This document shows, one piece after another, positions 1-7,832 of a stretch of 64,000 bases of DNA. Under the pieces are notes generated by a model. It was not told the DNA's origin and made no database searches. It saw only the letters and a program-made list of their open reading frames with translations. The position numbers and the translations under genes are program-made. Numbering within the stretch: the stretch's first letter is position 1; each line of letters opens with the position of its first letter. Source of the DNA: Dokdonella koreensis DS-123. GTDB taxonomy: Bacteria > Pseudomonadota > Gammaproteobacteria > Xanthomonadales > Rhodanobacteraceae. The DNA lies in NCBI RefSeq assembly GCF_001632775.1, contig NZ_CP015249.1, positions 2,460,686 to 2,524,685 of the forward strand. The letters run 5' to 3'.

Positions 1-531
1 GTGCTGCGGCTGGGCGGCGAGCGCGAGCGGCTCGGGCAGCCGACCTCGTTCTTCATCAAGCTCTCGACGCAGTCGCTGGACGACCAGACCCTGCTGCCGT
101 GGATCGCCCAGCAGCTCAAGAACGCGCGCCAGCCCGGCGACAGCCTGATCTTCGAGATGCCCGAGAGCCTGGTGGTCACCAACCTCAAGCCCGCGCGCGT
201 CTTCCTCAAGGGCCTGGAGCAGCTGCACTGCCGCTTCGCGCTGGAGCAGTTCGGGCGCGGCCTCAACTCGTTCCAGCTGCTCAAGCACATCCCCGCCCAC
301 TACCTGAAGATCGACCGCAGCTTCATGGTGGACCTGGCGCGCAGCAAGGAAAGCCAGGACAAGGTGCGCGAGATCTGCGAGCAGGCCCACCACGCCGGGA
401 AGCTGACCGTGGCCGAGTTCGTCGAGGACGCGGCGACGATGTCGATCCTGTTCTCGTGCGGCGCCAACTTCGTGCAGGGCAACTTCCTGCAGGAGCCGCA
501 GCCGCAGATGAACTACGAATTCGGCAACTGA
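1..531 (+). CDS. C-terminal part of a degenerate EAL-domain protein (FimX-like), 5' truncated by the window
   Basis: The frame is open from the first base, so the true start lies upstream. The visible 176 residues are the second half of an EAL (c-di-GMP phosphodiesterase-type) domain. The catalytic DDFGTG motif reads EQFGRG (about residues 82-87), and the usual EGVE motif reads EFVED (about 139-143), so key metal-binding acids are missing and hydrolysis is unlikely. The segment YLKIDRSFM and the ending VQGNFLQEP are typical of the fold. Inactive EAL domains that still bind c-di-GMP are known in FimX, which controls type IV pili in Xanthomonas and Pseudomonas. That assignment is inferred, because any REC, PAS or GGDEF parts lie outside the window. 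It converges with marC, 25 bp away. Confidence 0.75.
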   Translation: MLRLGGERERLGQPTSFFIKLSTQSLDDQTLLPWIAQQLKNARQPGDSLIFEMPESLVVTNLKPARVFLKGLEQLHCRFALEQFGRGLNSFQLLKHIPAHYLKIDRSFMVDLARSKESQDKVREICEQAHHAGKLTVAEFVEDAATMSILFSCGANFVQGNFLQEPQPQMNYEFGN

Positions 532-556
532 CGCGGCGAGGGCCGCCGGCGGGCGC

Positions 557-1159
557 CTACGGCCCGCCCGCGGCGTGCAGGTAGGCGACGACGCCGTCGA
601 GGAACATCTGCACCGAGAGCGCCACCAGCAGCATGCCCATCAGCCGCTCCAGCGCCACCAGGACGCTCTTGCCGAGCCAGCGGAACAGGTAGGTGGCCGA
701 CAGCAGGATCGCGGCGGTGGCCAGCCAGGCGGCGAACAGCGCCAGGCTCCAGTCGGCGGTGCGCCCCGGATTGGAATTGGCCAGCAGCATCACGGCCGCC
801 ATCGTCGACGGTCCGGCGATGCCGGGGATCGCCATCGGCACGATGAACGGCTCGGCCTGGTCGTCGCCGCCGAACACGCCGCCCTTCGGCGGCGGGAAGA
901 TCATCCGGATGCCGATCAGGAACAACACGATGCCGCCGGCGATGCCGACCGACTCCTGCTTGAGCTGCAGTGCCTTGAGCAGGTACTGGCCGCCGAACAG
1001 GAACACGAACAGCACCACCAGTGCGATCACCAGCTCGCGTGCCATCACGCGCTGGCGCCGCGCCGGCGCGACGTTCTTCAGCAGGCTCAGGAACAGCGGT
1101 ACGTTGCCGATCGGGTCCATGATCAGGAACAGCAAAATCGCCGCGGATAACGTGCTCAT
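557..1159 (-). CDS. marC: MarC family inner-membrane protein
   Basis: This 200-residue hydrophobic protein belongs to the MarC/YhgN family of six-helix inner-membrane proteins (UPF0056). Their substrate is unsettled; the name as multiple-antibiotic-resistance protein is historical. The family signature MDPIGNVPLFL lies in the first helix (about residues 14-24), and PMAIPGIAGPSTMAAVM is the second conserved re-entrant segment (about 107-123). Length matches the family. I chose the ATG at 1159 because a GGAG ribosome site sits just upstream; an in-frame GTG at 1171 is possible but lacks one. It is transcribed away from the ubiquinone genes' end and appears to stand alone. Confidence 0.85.
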   Translation of the reverse strand: MSTLSAAILLFLIMDPIGNVPLFLSLLKNVAPARRQRVMARELVIALVVLFVFLFGGQYLLKALQLKQESVGIAGGIVLFLIGIRMIFPPPKGGVFGGDDQAEPFIVPMAIPGIAGPSTMAAVMLLANSNPGRTADWSLALFAAWLATAAILLSATYLFRWLGKSVLVALERLMGMLLVALSVQMFLDGVVAYLHAAGGP

Positions 1160-1183
1160 CGATTGCTCCACGTCGTCGTCCCG

Positions 1184-2365
1184 TTACAGGTGCCCGGCCG
1201 CGGCGGCCGCCAGCGCCCGGCGCAGCGGCCCGATGCGGCCGGCCGCCTCCAGGCCGAGGCCACGCGCCAGCACCAGCGGCATCGCGGTCGACGCGAACAC
1301 CCGCTCGATCGCGTCGAACGTCCAGGCAGCCAGCGCATTCTCGCTGCGCCGCTCGCGCTCGTAGCGGCGCAGCACGTGGGCGGCGCCGATGTCGCTGCCG
1401 CGCGCGCGCGCCTCGGCCAGGACACGGCGCAGGCAGGCAACGTCGCGCAGGCCGAGGTTGACGCCCTGCCCCGCCAGCGGATGCACCACATGGGCGGCGT
1501 CGCCGACCAGCACGCAGCGGCCGGCGACATAGCGGTCGGCCCGGCGCAGGCGCAACGGGAAGGCCGCCCGCGGACCGGCCGCGGTGATCGGACCGAGCCG
1601 GAAATCGAACGCCGCGCCCAGCGCGCAGCAGAACGCCGCGTCGTCCAGCGCCAGCACGCGCGCCGCTTCCGCGTCGGGCAGCGACCAGACGATCGAGCTG
1701 CGGCCGTCGCCGAGCGGCAGGAACGCCAGCGGGCCGCCCGGCAGGAAGCGCTGCCAGGCGGTGTCCTCGTGCGGGCGCTCGGTCGCCACATGGGCGACCA
1801 CCGCGCGCTGGCCGTAGTCGCGCCCGGCGAAACCGATGCCGAGGCGGGCCCGCAGCGGCGACTCGGCGCCTTCGGCGGCCACCAGCACGCGCGCGCGCAA
1901 GCGCGTCCCATCGGCCAGCGTCAGCGCCGCCGTCGCATCGCCGTCGTCGAGGTCGGCCGCCTCGGCCGGACACAGCACCCGCGCCCGGCCGGCCAGGGCG
2001 GTCCAGAGGGCGTGCTGCAGGTGCCGGTTCTCGACGATCCGTCCCAGCGCCGCCTCGCCGCGTTCGGCGGCGTCGAAGCGCGCGCGGCCCGGCCCGGTCG
2101 CGTCCCAGACCTCCATGCGGCGGTAGCTGCCGACGCGCTCCGGAAACGGCAGCGGCCAGGCGCCGAGGTCCTGCAGCAGGGCGATCGCATCCGGCGCCAG
2201 CGCGACGACGCGCAGGTCCAGCTCCGCCTCGCGTGCGGCCGGCCGTGGCGGCTGCGCCTCGACCACAGCCACGTCGAAACCGTCCGCGGCCAGCGCCAGC
2301 GCCAGGGCCGCGCCGACCGGGCCGGCACCGACCACGATCACGTCGTGCTCGCCGCGCCGGCTCAT
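1184..2365 (-). CDS. FAD-dependent ubiquinone-biosynthesis hydroxylase (UbiF/UbiI family)
   Basis: This 393-residue flavoprotein monooxygenase of the UbiH/UbiF/COQ6 family hydroxylates the aromatic ring during ubiquinone synthesis, using NAD(P)H and O2. The N-terminal FAD motif is GAGPVG (residues 13-18). The second FAD-binding block, VLVGDAAHVVHPLAGQGVNL, carries the Gly-Asp pair and matches UbiF and UbiI more than UbiH. The DG motif between them is degenerate (AAEGAES). Its start overlaps the stop of the upstream ubiH gene by four bases (ATGA), so the two are translationally coupled. Sequence alone does not show which ring position (C1, C5 or C6) it hydroxylates. Confidence 0.8.
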   Translation of the reverse strand: MSRRGEHDVIVVGAGPVGAALALALAADGFDVAVVEAQPPRPAAREAELDLRVVALAPDAIALLQDLGAWPLPFPERVGSYRRMEVWDATGPGRARFDAAERGEAALGRIVENRHLQHALWTALAGRARVLCPAEAADLDDGDATAALTLADGTRLRARVLVAAEGAESPLRARLGIGFAGRDYGQRAVVAHVATERPHEDTAWQRFLPGGPLAFLPLGDGRSSIVWSLPDAEAARVLALDDAAFCCALGAAFDFRLGPITAAGPRAAFPLRLRRADRYVAGRCVLVGDAAHVVHPLAGQGVNLGLRDVACLRRVLAEARARGSDIGAAHVLRRYERERRSENALAAWTFDAIERVFASTAMPLVLARGLGLEAAGRIGPLRRALAAAAAGHL

Positions 2366-3573
2366 GGCGACAGCGTCCGGGCCGGCACGTCGCCGCGATA
2401 GCCCATGCCGCGCAGGGCCAACTGCCGTTTCAACGGCGGCAATCGGTCCACCACGCCGAAGGCGGCGCTGCGCAGCAACCGCAGCGGCAGGAAATCGTTG
2501 CCCATCACCCGGACCAGGTCATCGCTGAATGCCGTCGTCGCCTCGCGATCGTCGCGGCGGCGCTCGACATGACGGGCCAACCGGGTGGCACTGCCCGGGT
2601 CGCCGCCGTCCGCGGCGCCGCCGAGCACCTCGGCCAGCGTCAGTGCGTCGCGCAGGCCGAGGTTGAAGCCCTGCGCGCCGAGCGGATGCACGGTCTGCGC
2701 GGCATTGCCGACCAGCACGCGGCGCGGCGCGGTCAGCGCGTCGGCCAGCAGGCGGCGCAACGGGTACGGCACGCGCCGGCCCGGCCGGTCGAGGCGGCCG
2801 GCGCGATAGCCCAGGCGGGCATGCACCAGCGCCAGGAACGCCGCGTCGTCGAGGGCGGCGACCCGCTCGGCCTCGGCCTGCGGCACGCTCACGACCAGTC
2901 CGGCGCGCCGGCCCGGCATCGGCAGCAGGGCGACCGGCCCCGATTCGGTGAAGCGTTCGTAGGCGCGTCCGTCGAGCGGCCGCTCGGTGGTGACCGTGGT
3001 CACGATCGCGCTTTGCCGGTAGTCGGTCTCGCGGGTACCGATGCCGGCGTCGCGCCGCACGAACGAGGCGGTGCCGTCGGCGCCGACCAGCAGCCGCGTC
3101 GTCAGCCGGTGGCGGTCGCCGCCGGCATCCAGCTCGATCGCCAGGTGGTCCTCCCCGGGAACGACGGCCACCAGGGTCGCCGGCGCGAAGCGCGCCAGGC
3201 GATCGCACTGTTCCAGCCGGCGCAGCAGCGCGTTGCCGAGCTCGCGCGCCGGCAGTACCGCGCCGAATGCCGGCAGGCCCAGCGCCTCGGCATCGAGCCG
3301 GATCGCGCCGAAGTCGCCGCGCCGGCTGACGTGGACGTGGCGGATCGGCGCTGCCTGCGCCTCGGCCAGCGGCCAGACCCCGAGCGACGCCAGCGCGTTG
3401 ATGCTGGCGCGCGCGAGCGCCAGGTTGCGCTCGTCATAGCTCGGCTGCAGGTCCACGCGCGGCGCGGCCGACTCGACCAGCGCCACGCGCCAGCCGCTGC
3501 CCTCCAGCGCGATGGCCAGGCTGGAGCCGACCAGCCCGCCGCCCGCGATGACGATGTCGAAGCGTTCGCTCAT
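2362..3573 (-). CDS. ubiH: 2-octaprenyl-6-methoxyphenol 4-hydroxylase UbiH
   Basis: This 403-residue FAD monooxygenase carries out one of the three ring hydroxylations of ubiquinone synthesis. The FAD motif GGGLVG is at residues 11-16, the DG motif reads GADGTASFVR, and the late FAD block reads LVGNAAQTVHPLGAQGFNLG. The Gly-Asn in that block, where most of the family has Gly-Asp, is characteristic of UbiH as I know it from E. coli, which is why I separate it from its neighbour. It is the first gene of a two-gene ubi operon. The sequence TAGAAT lies only six bases before the ATG, so the transcript may be leaderless; no Shine-Dalgarno site is visible. Confidence 0.85.
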   Translation of the reverse strand: MSERFDIVIAGGGLVGSSLAIALEGSGWRVALVESAAPRVDLQPSYDERNLALARASINALASLGVWPLAEAQAAPIRHVHVSRRGDFGAIRLDAEALGLPAFGAVLPARELGNALLRRLEQCDRLARFAPATLVAVVPGEDHLAIELDAGGDRHRLTTRLLVGADGTASFVRRDAGIGTRETDYRQSAIVTTVTTERPLDGRAYERFTESGPVALLPMPGRRAGLVVSVPQAEAERVAALDDAAFLALVHARLGYRAGRLDRPGRRVPYPLRRLLADALTAPRRVLVGNAAQTVHPLGAQGFNLGLRDALTLAEVLGGAADGGDPGSATRLARHVERRRDDREATTAFSDDLVRVMGNDFLPLRLLRSAAFGVVDRLPPLKRQLALRGMGYRGDVPARTLSP

Positions 3574-3579
3574 GCGGTG

Positions 3580-3585
3580 ATTCTA
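3580..3585 (-). promoter_or_regulatory. Candidate -10 element for ubiH, possibly leaderless
   Basis: TAGAAT on the minus strand is followed by six bases (CACCGC) and then the ubiH ATG. Initiation six or seven bases after a -10 box would put +1 at or next to the A of ATG, giving a leaderless mRNA. The -35 region is poor (CTCAAA about 15 bases upstream), so this is only a suggestion. Confidence 0.35.
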
Positions 3586-3775
3586 GAGCGTGTCGCGGGC
3601 TTTGAGGTGGGCGGCGTCGCGCCGGTGCGCCGCCCGGGCGCGGCACCCGGCACCGCGTGGGACCCGCCCAGGGCGAGGTCGGCGACACGGCCGCAGCGGC
3701 GCACCCCATCGGCCAGCCCGCAGCTCGACGCCCCTGGCGCGCACCGACCGCTCCGCCCACGCGCCGTCGCCGCGC

Positions 3776-3804
3776 GACACAGCCCGCGCCGGGCACGATA
3801 GAAT
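3776..3804 (+). promoter_or_regulatory. Weak candidate promoter for btuM
   Basis: GACACA (3776-3781) is followed after 17 bases by TAGAAT (3799-3804). The -10 is good and the -35 matches the consensus poorly. If used, the leader before the btuM ATG is under 30 nt, too short for a cobalamin riboswitch, and I see no B12-box-like sequence in 3590-3838. Confidence 0.3.
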
Positions 3805-3838
3805 GGCGGCCGCTCCAGCGACCCCGACGGACCGTCAC

Positions 3839-4432
3839 ATGACCACCACGCAGTTCCAGCGACTCGGCATCCTCGCGCTTCTCGTCCTGACGATGGCCGT
3901 GACGCGCCTCCATCACTTCGCCGCGATTCCGGATGCGTCCTGGGCGGTCTTCTTCCTCGGCGGCTTCTACCTGCGCGGCTGGGTGCGCTGGGCATTCCCG
4001 CTGCTGATCGCCGTCGCCGTCGCCGTCGACTACTTCGTCATCAGCGGCCAGGGCCTGAACTTCTGGACCCACTACTGCGTGTCGCCGGCCTACTGGTTCT
4101 TGGCTCCGGCGTACTTCGTGCTCTGGCTCGGCGGCACCTGGCTGGCGCGCGCCCATGCGCAGCTGTCGCCGGCCGCCGTCGGCGCCGCCGCGGCCAGCGT
4201 GCTGATCGCGGTCAGCGCCTGCTATCTGATCTCCAACGGCAGCTTCTACTGGCTGAGCCCCAGCGTCGCCGCGCCGAGCCTGGCCGGCTGGATCAAGAAC
4301 CTCGGCGACTGGTACCTGCCGTATCTGGGCACCACCGCGCTCTATCTCGCCGCCGCCGCCGTGCTGCACCTGCTGGCCTCGCTGCTGGTCCGGGCGCTGG
4401 CGGCCGGCAACGACCGCGCCCTGCCGCACTGA
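3839..4432 (+). CDS. btuM: Probable solitary cobalamin transporter BtuM
   Basis: This is a 197-residue integral membrane protein with about six hydrophobic helices. It looks like BtuM, the ECF-type S-component that imports vitamin B12 without an energising module in Thiobacillus denitrificans. In that protein Cys80 binds the cobalt and removes cyanide; here a cysteine falls exactly at residue 80 in WTHYCVSPAYWF. The next gene, 16 bp downstream, encodes a cobalamin adenosyltransferase, which supports the role. I placed the start at the ATG at 3839, where hydrophobic sequence begins; the open frame extends upstream but is not protein-like. Helices lie roughly at residues 8-24, 34-45, 50-68, 84-100, 110-130 and 160-190. 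Function is inferred from family resemblance and neighbourhood. Confidence 0.65.
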   Translation: MTTTQFQRLGILALLVLTMAVTRLHHFAAIPDASWAVFFLGGFYLRGWVRWAFPLLIAVAVAVDYFVISGQGLNFWTHYCVSPAYWFLAPAYFVLWLGGTWLARAHAQLSPAAVGAAAASVLIAVSACYLISNGSFYWLSPSVAAPSLAGWIKNLGDWYLPYLGTTALYLAAAAVLHLLASLLVRALAAGNDRALPH

Positions 4433-4448
4433 GCGGCGGGCGCCGTCC

Positions 4449-5003
4449 GTGGGCAACCGCCTCTCGAAGATCTACACGCGCACCGGCGACGACGGCAGCA
4501 CCGGCCTCGGCGACGGCTCGCGCACCGGCAAGGACTCCGCCCGCGTCACCGCGTACGGCACCGTGGACGAGCTCAACAGCGCGATCGGCGTGGTGCTCGC
4601 CTGCGAGCTGCCCGAGCGCGTGCGCGAAGTGCTGACCCAGGTCCAGCACGACCTGTTCGATCTCGGCGGCGAACTGTGCATCCCGGGGATGGCCCTGGTC
4701 CACGATGCCGACATCGCACGGCTCGAGGACGAGCTCGACGCATTCAACGAACCGCTGCCGGCGCTGAAGGATTTCATCCTGCCGGGCGGCGGCATGGCCG
4801 CCGCGACCTGCCACCTCGCCCGCACGATCTGCCGCCGGGCCGAGCGCGAGGCGATCGCGCTCGGCCGCGGCGAGCCGGTGCGCGGCGAGGCCGTCCGCTA
4901 CCTCAACCGCCTGTCGGACCTGCTGTTCGTGATCGCCCGCGTGCTGGCCCGCGCGTCCGGCCACGGCGAGGTCCTCTGGCAGCACGAGCGGCGCAAGCGC
5001 TGA
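4449..5003 (+). CDS. Cob(I)alamin adenosyltransferase, PduO type
   Basis: This 184-residue cytoplasmic enzyme transfers the adenosyl group of ATP to cob(I)alamin, making coenzyme B12. The N-terminal ATP loop TRTGDDGSTGL (residues 10-20) is the hallmark of PduO-type enzymes. The helical-bundle segments FILPGGGMAAATCHLART and YLNRLSDLLFVIAR contain the conserved Arg and Asn-Arg-Leu-Ser-Asp residues of the active site. Length is normal. The start is the GTG at 4449, which gives the family-typical N-terminus just before the loop. It follows the putative btuM closely on the same strand, suggesting import and activation of B12 in one operon. Confidence 0.92.
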   Translation: MGNRLSKIYTRTGDDGSTGLGDGSRTGKDSARVTAYGTVDELNSAIGVVLACELPERVREVLTQVQHDLFDLGGELCIPGMALVHDADIARLEDELDAFNEPLPALKDFILPGGGMAAATCHLARTICRRAEREAIALGRGEPVRGEAVRYLNRLSDLLFVIARVLARASGHGEVLWQHERRKR

Positions 5004-5037
5004 CCGCAGCCCGCTCCACCGTAGGCTGCCGCTCGCC

Positions 5038-5961
5038 ATGACCGTCGCGCTCTACACCCACCGCGCCTGCCTGGAACACGACCCGGGCTCCGGGCATCCG
5101 GAGTCGCCGGCGCGGCTCGCCGCCGTGCTGGAGGCGCTGGCCGCCGACCGCTTCGCCCTGCTCGACCGCATCGAGGCGCCGCGCGCGAGCCGCGAGCAGC
5201 TGGCACGCGTGCACCGGCAATCGCTGATCGCCGACGTGCTCGACGGCGACCAGGGCAACCCGTTCCGCCGCCTGGATCCGGATACGGCGATGTCGGCCGG
5301 CTCCGCCGAGGCAGCCCTGCGCGCCGCCGGCGCGGTCTGCGCGGCGGTCGACATGGTGATCGACGGCCAGCACCAGCGCGCGTTCTGCGCGGTACGCCCA
5401 CCCGGCCACCACGCGACGACGCAGACGGCGATGGGTTTCTGCCTGTTCAACAACGTCGCCGTCGGCGCCGCCCATGCCATCGCCGCGCACGGCCTGCGGC
5501 GTGTCGCGATCGTCGACTTCGACGTCCACCACGGCAACGGCACGCAGGACATCTTCTGGACCGATCCCAACGTGCTGTACGCGTCGACCCACCAGTGGCC
5601 GCTGTACCCGCACACCGGGGCGAGCCGCGAGACCGGCGCCGGCAACATCTTCAACGTGCCGCTGGCGCCGGGCGCCGACTCGGCCGCGTTCCGCGCGGCG
5701 TTCGAGGACACGCTGCTGCCGGCGATCGACCGCTTCGCGCCGGAACTGCTGCTGATCTCGGCCGGCTTCGACGCGCACCGGCTCGACCCGCTGGCGAACC
5801 TGCGGCTGGACGAGACCGATTTCCGCTGGGTCACCGAGCGCCTGGTCGGGCTGGCCGAACGCCATGCCGAGGGCCGCGTCGTCTCCAGCCTGGAAGGCGG
5901 CTACAGCCTGACGGCGCTGCGCCTGTCGGCAGCCGCCCACGTCGCCGCCCTGCTCGACTGA
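5038..5961 (+). CDS. Histone deacetylase family (acetoin utilization/acetylpolyamine-type) deacetylase
   Basis: This 307-residue zinc hydrolase of the arginase/deacetylase fold removes acetyl groups from amines; bacterial members act on acetylpolyamines, acetyl-lysine or unknown substrates. Visible motifs are RPPGHH (120-125, charge-relay histidines), DFDVHHGNGTQ with zinc ligands Asp162 and His164, SAGFDAH with zinc ligand Asp245, and SLEGGY with the catalytic tyrosine at 289. All catalytic residues are present, so the enzyme should be active. It starts 34 bp after the adenosyltransferase and may be cotranscribed, although no functional link is evident. The substrate cannot be read from the sequence. 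Confidence 0.88.
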   Translation: MTVALYTHRACLEHDPGSGHPESPARLAAVLEALAADRFALLDRIEAPRASREQLARVHRQSLIADVLDGDQGNPFRRLDPDTAMSAGSAEAALRAAGAVCAAVDMVIDGQHQRAFCAVRPPGHHATTQTAMGFCLFNNVAVGAAHAIAAHGLRRVAIVDFDVHHGNGTQDIFWTDPNVLYASTHQWPLYPHTGASRETGAGNIFNVPLAPGADSAAFRAAFEDTLLPAIDRFAPELLLISAGFDAHRLDPLANLRLDETDFRWVTERLVGLAERHAEGRVVSSLEGGYSLTALRLSAAAHVAALLD

Positions 5962-5995
5962 CCGCGCCGGCGCGCGGGCCGGGGTGCATCCAGGC

Positions 5996-6023
5996 TTGGA
6001 TCGCCGGTTTCGGCTCGTTAAAG
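5996..6023 (+). promoter_or_regulatory. Candidate promoter upstream of the metX-family gene
   Basis: TTGGAT (5996-6001) and TTAAAG (6018-6023) are separated by 16 bases, about 30 bp before the ATG. The -10 match is weak. It lies in the 93-bp gap after the deacetylase gene. Confidence 0.3.
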
Positions 6024-6054
6024 TCGCGCTCCCCGCCTTCCACGCCCCGGACCG

Positions 6055-7155
6055 ATGAGCGCAGACGCCCGCCGCTACTTCGACCTGCCCTCGCCGTTCG
6101 CGATGAAACGCGGCGGCGCGCTGACCGGCGCGCGGCTCGCGTACGAGACCTGGGGCCGGCTCGACGCCGATCGCGCCAATGCGATCCTGATCCTGACCGG
6201 CCTGTCGCCGAGCGCCCATGCCGCCGCCAACGACGAAGACCCGAGTCCGGGCTGGTGGGAGGACATGCTCGGGCCGGGCAAGTACATCGACACCGATCGC
6301 TGGTTCGTCATCTGCGTCAACACGCTCGGCAGCTGCAAGGGCTCGACCGGGCCGGCGTCGATCGACCCCGCCAGCGGCAGCCCGTATCGCCTGGATTTCC
6401 CGGCGCTGACGCTGGAGGACGCCGCCAGCGCGGCCTTCGCGCTGGTGCGTGGCCTCGGCATCGACCGCCTCGCCTGCCTGCTCGGCAACTCGATGGGCGG
6501 CATGACCGCCCTGGCCTACCTGGTGCGGCATCCGGGCAGCGTCCACAGCCACATCAGCATCTCGACCGCGCCGCAGGCGCAGCCGTTCGCGATCGCGATC
6601 CGCTCGCTGCAGCGCGAGGCGATCCGCCTCGACCCGAACTGGAACGAAGGCAGCTACGACGAGGAGCGCTACCCGGAAGCGGGCATGAGCATCGCGCGCA
6701 AGCTCGGCGTGATCACCTACCGCTCGGCGATGGAATGGGTCGGCCGGTTCGCGCGCATCCGCCTGGAATCGGACCAGCGCGAGGACGAGCCATTCGGCGT
6801 CGAGTTCCAGATCGAGTCGTACCTGGCCGGCCACGCGCGCCGCTTCGTGCGCAGCTTCGACCCCAACTGCTACCTCTACCTCTCGCGCGCCAGCGACTGG
6901 TTCGACCTGGCCGAGTACGGCGGCAGCGTGCGCGAGGGCCTGGCGCGCATCGCGGTGGAGCGCGCGCTGGTGATCGGCGTGGAAACCGACATCCTGTTCC
7001 CGCTGACCCAGCAGCAGGAGATCGCCGACGGCCTGCAGGCGGCCGGCGCCGAGGTCGAGCTGGTCGCGCTCGACAGCCCGCAGGGGCACGATGCGTTCCT
7101 GGTGGACATCCCGCGCTTCGGCGCGGCGATCGCGGCTTTTCTCGGGCGCATGTAA
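6055..7155 (+). CDS. MetX-family O-acyltransferase, probably serine O-succinyltransferase
   Basis: This 366-residue alpha/beta-hydrolase enzyme acylates the hydroxyl of homoserine or serine. The nucleophile elbow GNSMGGM places the catalytic serine at residue 146; Asp312 (ETDILFP) and His345 (QGHDAF) complete the triad. Annotation pipelines would call it homoserine O-acetyltransferase. However, MetX-family members of Xanthomonadales have been reported to be L-serine O-succinyltransferases feeding cysteine synthesis, and the thiol dioxygenase next door fits a sulfur-amino-acid context. The substrate choice is therefore inference. The ATG at 6055 gives a full-length protein. Confidence 0.85.
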   Translation: MSADARRYFDLPSPFAMKRGGALTGARLAYETWGRLDADRANAILILTGLSPSAHAAANDEDPSPGWWEDMLGPGKYIDTDRWFVICVNTLGSCKGSTGPASIDPASGSPYRLDFPALTLEDAASAAFALVRGLGIDRLACLLGNSMGGMTALAYLVRHPGSVHSHISISTAPQAQPFAIAIRSLQREAIRLDPNWNEGSYDEERYPEAGMSIARKLGVITYRSAMEWVGRFARIRLESDQREDEPFGVEFQIESYLAGHARRFVRSFDPNCYLYLSRASDWFDLAEYGGSVREGLARIAVERALVIGVETDILFPLTQQQEIADGLQAAGAEVELVALDSPQGHDAFLVDIPRFGAAIAAFLGRM

Positions 7156-7161
7156 ACTAGC

Positions 7162-7177
7162 GTTATATCCATATAAC
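7162..7177. promoter_or_regulatory. Perfect AT-rich palindrome between metX-family and dioxygenase genes
   Basis: GTTATAT-CC-ATATAAC is a perfect inverted repeat with 7-bp arms. It lies six bases after the acyltransferase stop and ten before the next ATG, and stands out in GC-rich surroundings. It could be an operator for the dioxygenase gene; the arms are too AT-rich and lack a U-run for a strong terminator. Confidence 0.4.
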
Positions 7178-7187
7178 GGAGCCTTCG

Positions 7188-7766
7188 ATGCTTGCTCTCG
7201 AGTTCCCGGGCGCCCGCCGCTTCGTCGAGGCGATGGACGCGGCGGTACGGCACGAACGTACGACCGACATCACCGACCAGCTCCGCGACAGCCTCTGCCG
7301 GATCATCCACGACCCGGACATCCGCCTGCCCGACTGCGTGTTCCAGTCCGCCTCGGACCACTACGCGCGGCGCGAGCTGTACCGCAGCGACCAGCACGGC
7401 TACAGCGTCATCGCGATGACCTGGGGCCCCGGCCAGGGCACGCCGATCCACGACCATTCGGGCATGTGGTGCGTCGAAGGCGTCTGGTACGGCACGATCG
7501 AGATCACCCCGTACGAGCTGGTCGAGCAGCGTGACGGCCGCTACCGCTTCGAGCCGCGCGGCACGATGAACGCCGGCCCCGGCTCGGCCGGCAGCCTGAT
7601 CCCGCCGCACGAGTACCACATGATCCGCAATCCCAGCAGCGACTCGATCGCGGTCAGCGTGCACATCTACCGCGGCGCGATGACCTCCTGCTCGGTCTTC
7701 CGCCCGGTCGCCGACGGCTGGTGCGAGCGCGACCAGCGCCAGCTGGCGCTCGACCGGACGCATTGA
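7188..7766 (+). CDS. Cysteine dioxygenase-family thiol dioxygenase
   Basis: This 192-residue cupin belongs to the type I cysteine dioxygenase family, non-haem iron enzymes that oxidise a thiol to a sulfinate. The iron site is visible as HDHSG (His-x-His at about residues 90 and 92) and the later HEYHMIRN histidine (about 144). Bacterial members act on cysteine or on 3-mercaptopropionate, and the sequence does not settle which. The ribosome site GGAG lies seven bases before the ATG. Its position 32 bp after a MetX-family gene suggests a role in sulfur-amino-acid balance. A perfect palindrome in the gap may regulate it. Confidence 0.82.
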   Translation: MLALEFPGARRFVEAMDAAVRHERTTDITDQLRDSLCRIIHDPDIRLPDCVFQSASDHYARRELYRSDQHGYSVIAMTWGPGQGTPIHDHSGMWCVEGVWYGTIEITPYELVEQRDGRYRFEPRGTMNAGPGSAGSLIPPHEYHMIRNPSSDSIAVSVHIYRGAMTSCSVFRPVADGWCERDQRQLALDRTH

Positions 7767-7832
7767 CCGGCGGGTTTACCGTATACTCGCGCCGCCGTCG
7801 CGCGGCCCCGTGCCGCCGGCGTTTCGTTCAAT

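Noticed and set aside
3590-3838. A cobalamin riboswitch upstream of btuM
   Set aside because: I could not find a B12-box-like sequence or the conserved core. The best promoter candidate leaves under 30 nt of leader.
7763-7787. TTGACC and TATACT as the tRNA-Leu promoter
   Set aside because: The boxes are only 13 bases apart, too close for sigma-70. TATACT alone may be a -10 element, but I cannot support a full promoter.
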